Shown here: positions 61,073-64,000 of the stretch, in pieces
Numbering within the stretch: position 1 is the first letter of the stretch
How the letters are laid out: each line of letters starts with the position of its first letter
From: an uncultured Eubacteriales bacterium
GTDB lineage: Bacteria > Bacillota > Clostridia > Oscillospirales > Oscillospiraceae
Assembly: GCA_900319635.1 (NCBI GenBank)
Contig: ONPF01000003.1
Location: forward strand, 156,157-220,156
Direction of reading: 5' to 3'
DNA: 64,000 nt
Made by a program: the position numbers and the translations under genes
The notes under the pieces: generated by a model
Databases searched by the model: none
What the model saw: only the letters and a program-made list of their open reading frames with translations
Told to the model about the DNA's origin: nothing

Positions 61073-62440
61073 ATGGATTTTTTGCATCTGGAACAGCAGC
61101 TCCGGCAAGAGCTGCACCTGACGCCGGAGATGCTGCAGTCGCTCTCCGTCCTGCAGATGAACGCGGAGGAACTGCAGGATTTCTTAAACCGCAGCCTGGA
61201 GGAGAACCCAGTGCTGGAGGCGGAGGATTCCGCCCGGCGGGAACGAGAGGCAGCGGAACTGCTGCAGCGTTTCCGCTGGCTGGACAGCCGGGCCGTGAGT
61301 CCCGGAGCATCTCTGGCCACGATGGATCCCGCCCAGGAGCCGGGAGCTCCGGCAAGGGAACTGGAAAGCCTGTTCTTCTTCCTGCGGGATCAATTGCAGC
61401 GGCTTCGCCTTCCCCGTCCGCTGGAAGCGCTGACGGAATATCTGGCACGGCTCCTGGACGAGAACGGATACCTGGATCCGGAGGATCTGGAGGATCTGCT
61501 GGACCGAAGGATCCCCGAGGAACTGTTGAAGCAGGCGGTGGAGACCCTGCAGAGCCTGGAACCGGCGGGTGTGGGCGCACGGAGCCTTGGAGAATGCCTG
61601 CTGCTGCAATTGCGCCGCAGGCAGCCGCCCCAGCCTCTGGCAGAGAAGATCTGCCTGGAGCATCTGAGCGCCCTTGGCGAACGTCGCTATCGCGCCATAG
61701 CGCACAGCCTCCGGGTATCTGAGGCTGAGGTGGAGCAGGCCGCCCGGCTGATCGCAGGTCTGGATCCCAAGCCCGGCCGCTCTTTTTCCGGAAGCGAGCT
61801 GAACCTGTACGTTCGACCGGACGTACTCGTGCTGCGGGAGGGGGACAGCCTGCAGGTACTGATCAACGATTATTATCTGCCCAGACTCAGCCTGAGCAAA
61901 ACCTATGCACAGCTCTATGAGAGCAGCGAGGATGAAGAGGTTCACGCCTATCTGCAGAAGAAGATCCAGCAAGCCAAATGGCTGATGGACAGTCTGGCGC
62001 GTCGGGGGAATACGCTTCGGCGCTGCGTTGAAACCATCCTGGAGCTGCAGCGTCCTTTTTTTCTCGGCACGCAGGAGGAGCTTGCACCCATGACCCTCTC
62101 TCTGCTGGCCGATCGACTGGATCTTCACGTGTCAACGGTTTCCCGTGCCCTGCGAGGGAAGGTGCTGCAGTGTTGGCGGGGCAGCTATCCCATTCAGAAG
62201 CTTTTCAGCCGATCCCCGGGGGATCAGGACATCTCAAGCCAGGCTATCCGCCGCCGGATCTGTCAGCTTGTGTCAGGCGAGGACAAGACCCGGCCCTACA
62301 GCGATGAAAAATTGCGGGAGCGCCTGTTGGCGGAAGGCATATATATCGCACGACGTACCGTGGCGCAATACCGGGTCTCCTGCGGGATCCCTGCCTCAAC
62401 GGCACGGCGAGAAAGGGACAGCGACGGGAAACGGAAATAA
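61073..62440 (+). CDS. rpoN: RNA polymerase sigma-54 factor RpoN
   Basis: 455 residues from the ATG at 61073 with GGTGAG upstream. Region I (LEQQLRQELHLTPEMLQSLSVLQM, in parts), acidic region II shortened to ARREREAAELLQRF, core-binding domain (LARLLDENGYLDPEDLE, LEPAGVGARSLGECLLLQL), and the RpoN box ARRTVAQYR (about 425) that reads the -24 element. The final residues are charged. Its position inside the island, next to its activator and target genes rather than at a housekeeping place, is unusual. Confidence 0.93.
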   Translation: MDFLHLEQQLRQELHLTPEMLQSLSVLQMNAEELQDFLNRSLEENPVLEAEDSARREREAAELLQRFRWLDSRAVSPGASLATMDPAQEPGAPARELESLFFFLRDQLQRLRLPRPLEALTEYLARLLDENGYLDPEDLEDLLDRRIPEELLKQAVETLQSLEPAGVGARSLGECLLLQLRRRQPPQPLAEKICLEHLSALGERRYRAIAHSLRVSEAEVEQAARLIAGLDPKPGRSFSGSELNLYVRPDVLVLREGDSLQVLINDYYLPRLSLSKTYAQLYESSEDEEVHAYLQKKIQQAKWLMDSLARRGNTLRRCVETILELQRPFFLGTQEELAPMTLSLLADRLDLHVSTVSRALRGKVLQCWRGSYPIQKLFSRSPGDQDISSQAIRRRICQLVSGEDKTRPYSDEKLRERLLAEGIYIARRTVAQYRVSCGIPASTARRERDSDGKRK

Positions 62441-62455
62441 AGAGGAGCAAAGAAC

Positions 62456-63709
62456 ATGAAACTGGACTTCGGCTTCGGCGCCGGTACCCAGTCCGTCCTG
62501 GTGCCGGATAGCAACCTGGTGGGCGTGCTGCAGGCTGCGCCTGTGCAGCGCATGGGAAGCGAAGAGGACGAACTGAAACGTGCGCTGCGCAACCCGGTTG
62601 GCACTCCGACCATTCGGGAGCTGTTCCGTCCCGGGGATACTGTGGCTATCATAACGAGCGACGCAACCCGGCCCATGCCTACCGCAAAGGTCATGCCCCT
62701 GCTGTTGGATGAGCTGTACGCCGCAGGGATCAGACGGGAGGACATCACGCTGGTGTTTGCGCGGGCGACCCATCGCCCCCAGACAGAGACGGAACGCCGC
62801 CGCCTGGCGGGGGAGCGGGCCTGGGCGGAGATCTGCTGTGTGGACAGCGACCCGGATGACTGCCTTTACCTGGGACGTACTGCGGCAGGTACGCCTGTGA
62901 CCATCACCCGCAAAGTGGCGGAGGCAAGGCGACGGATCTGCCTCGGCAACGTGGAGTATCACTATTTCGCCGGCTATTCCGGGGGCGCCAAGGCCATCAT
63001 GCCCGGGTGCTCCACCCTTTCCGCCATTGAGAAAAATCACGGCAGGATGCTGCTGCCGGGCGCCTGCGCCGGGGAACTGAAGGCCAATCCCGTCCGGCAG
63101 GACTTGGAGGAGGCCGCAGCGATCTGCGGGGTGGATTTCATTCTCAACCTTGTGCTGGATGAGCATAAGGAGATCCTGCGGGCTGAGGCGGGACACCTTG
63201 TGGCCGCCCATCGGCGTCTCTGTGCTTTCCTGGATCAAGTGTACCGCAGGGAGCTGAAAAAGCCTGCCGATATCGTCCTGGCCAGCCAGGGTGGGGCGCC
63301 GAAGGATCTGAACCTCTATCAGACCCAGAAGGCCTTGGACAACGCAGCCCGCGCGGTTCGGGAGGGGGGCGTCATCATTCTCATCGGCTCCTGCCGGGAG
63401 GGACTTGGCGGGGAGGTTTTTCGGGATTGGATGACCGGTGCCGACTCTCCGGAGGAGATCCTTTCCCGTTATGCCCGAGAGGGCTTTCGTCTTGGCGCAC
63501 ATAAAGCGGCGGCCATTGCCGCGGTGCTGCGCAAGGCGCAGGTTTTTCTGGTGTCTGAGCTGGAGGAGGAACTGGTGCGCTCTGTACACCTTGTTCCGCA
63601 GCCATCCGCGCAGGCCGCCCTGGACGCGGCCTTCTCCCGCCTGGGCCCGCGGGCCCGGGTGCTCGCCATGCCCAGCGCCGGCTCAACACTTCCGTGCCTG
63701 ACTCCGTGA
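62456..63709 (+). CDS. larA: LarA-type nickel-pincer racemase family protein
   Basis: 417 residues. The family's key residues are visible: THRPQT (His, about 104), NVEYHYFAGYSGGAKAIMPG (His about 168 and the cofactor-binding Lys about 179), and NHGRML. LarA racemises lactate; many homologues racemise or epimerise other 2-hydroxy acids, such as malate-like acids. The cofactor genes larB, larC and larE are not in this window. Fifteen bases after rpoN, so probably co-transcribed. It may adjust the stereochemistry of the hydroxyacid formed by the hydro-lyase; this is inference. The symbol denotes the family, not a proven lactate racemase. Confidence 0.8.
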   Translation: MKLDFGFGAGTQSVLVPDSNLVGVLQAAPVQRMGSEEDELKRALRNPVGTPTIRELFRPGDTVAIITSDATRPMPTAKVMPLLLDELYAAGIRREDITLVFARATHRPQTETERRRLAGERAWAEICCVDSDPDDCLYLGRTAAGTPVTITRKVAEARRRICLGNVEYHYFAGYSGGAKAIMPGCSTLSAIEKNHGRMLLPGACAGELKANPVRQDLEEAAAICGVDFILNLVLDEHKEILRAEAGHLVAAHRRLCAFLDQVYRRELKKPADIVLASQGGAPKDLNLYQTQKALDNAARAVREGGVIILIGSCREGLGGEVFRDWMTGADSPEEILSRYAREGFRLGAHKAAAIAAVLRKAQVFLVSELEEELVRSVHLVPQPSAQAALDAAFSRLGPRARVLAMPSAGSTLPCLTP

Positions 63710-64000
63710 AAACGGCAGCCGGGCACCTTCTGTATTACGCAATAATACTAACACCTAATAGAAATCTTTGAATCTTTCCGGTCAGAATTGCGCCATGCTT
63801 CGTTGCTTCCCTTGACCACGTCAAACGAAACTCGCTTCATTCCGCTTCCACGGTTGCGAAGAGCCGTGAAAGCTGCATATCCGCTCCTTCCGTTTTCCTT
63901 TCAAATTCAAAGCATATGGCTTTGAATTTGAGAGGACGAGCAGCGGAGTGAATGAGCTTTCGGCACCCTTGACGGAAGCGAATGAATCGGAGCTTGCGAG
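63710..64000. other. Non-coding right edge, repeat-like sequence
   Basis: No gene is seen after the racemase stop. The sequence is full of imperfect inverted segments (GAAGCGAATGAATCGG, CTCGCTTCATTCCGCTTCC, CCGCTCCTTCC, GAGCAGCGGAGTGAATGAG) and looks like part of a dispersed repeat or mobile-element edge that continues beyond the window. Confidence 0.5.
63901..63931. repeat. 13-bp perfect inverted repeat at the centre of the edge element
   Basis: TCAAATTCAAAGC (63901-63913) and GCTTTGAATTTGA (63919-63931) form a hairpin with a five-base spacer. Weaker complementarity continues outward on both sides (TCCGCT ... AGCGGA), giving a longer imperfect palindrome. Confidence 0.8.

Overview
The window looks like a chromosomal segment of a spore-forming, anaerobic Firmicute, most likely an Oscillospiraceae-type Clostridium. 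The pointers are an uninterrupted sigK with a pro-sequence, a Firmicutes-style rimP-nusA-rnpM-ylxQ-infB operon, fairly high GC in the core genes, strong AGGAGG ribosome sites with several TTG/GTG starts, and fermentation-type CoA chemistry. The taxonomic placement is inference; no rRNA or tRNA gene is present.

Left part (1-9.2 kb): the end of an acidic protein, a family-5-type nucleotidyltransferase, a 1702-residue secreted protein with InlB-type repeats, a small unrecognised 98-codon gene, and an ABC exporter. Surface polysaccharide block (9.2-39.7 kb): a PHP-type tyrosine phosphatase, an anchored Ig-like protein and two tandem Wzz/BY-kinase fusions read rightward. They meet, at a shared terminator, a roughly 17.5-kb leftward operon of glycosyltransferases, an N-formyltransferase, a Wzm/Wzt exporter, a UDP-sugar dehydrogenase and an EpsG-type polymerase. 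A divergent operon makes UDP-L-FucNAc (capE-capF-capG) and continues into a phosphoesterase. It is followed by an acyltransferase and, in the other direction, the priming sugar transferase with an aldolase and a hydroxyacid dehydrogenase. A broken second Wzt C-terminus at 16.06-16.23 kb is a scar of recombination in this locus.

Housekeeping part (40-46.5 kb): sigK, a VanY-like carboxypeptidase, and the rimP-nusA-rnpM-ylxQ-infB operon with a terminator-like leader hairpin in front of rimP.

Catabolic part (46.8-63.7 kb): a compact dissimilation island. It has an Old-Yellow-Enzyme-type reductase, a Na+/solute symporter (interrupted by one in-frame TGA) with a small membrane partner, a LeuCD-type hydro-lyase, an HMG-CoA-lyase-type enzyme, a class III CoA-transferase, the GGGtGRT/Fe-S scaffold-like pair, a lactonase-like metallo-hydrolase, a PrpR-type sigma-54 activator, a PrpF/methylitaconate-isomerase-type enzyme, rpoN itself and a LarA-type racemase. 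Five good -24/-12 promoters drive its transcription units, two pairs of them divergent. The reading I favour is uptake of a branched unsaturated dicarboxylate, isomerisation (PrpF), hydration (LeuCD-like), CoA transfer and retro-Claisen cleavage to pyruvate plus acetyl- or propionyl-CoA. I do not know this gene set as a described pathway, and it is the best candidate here for an undescribed system. The right edge ends in a non-coding, palindrome-rich repeat.
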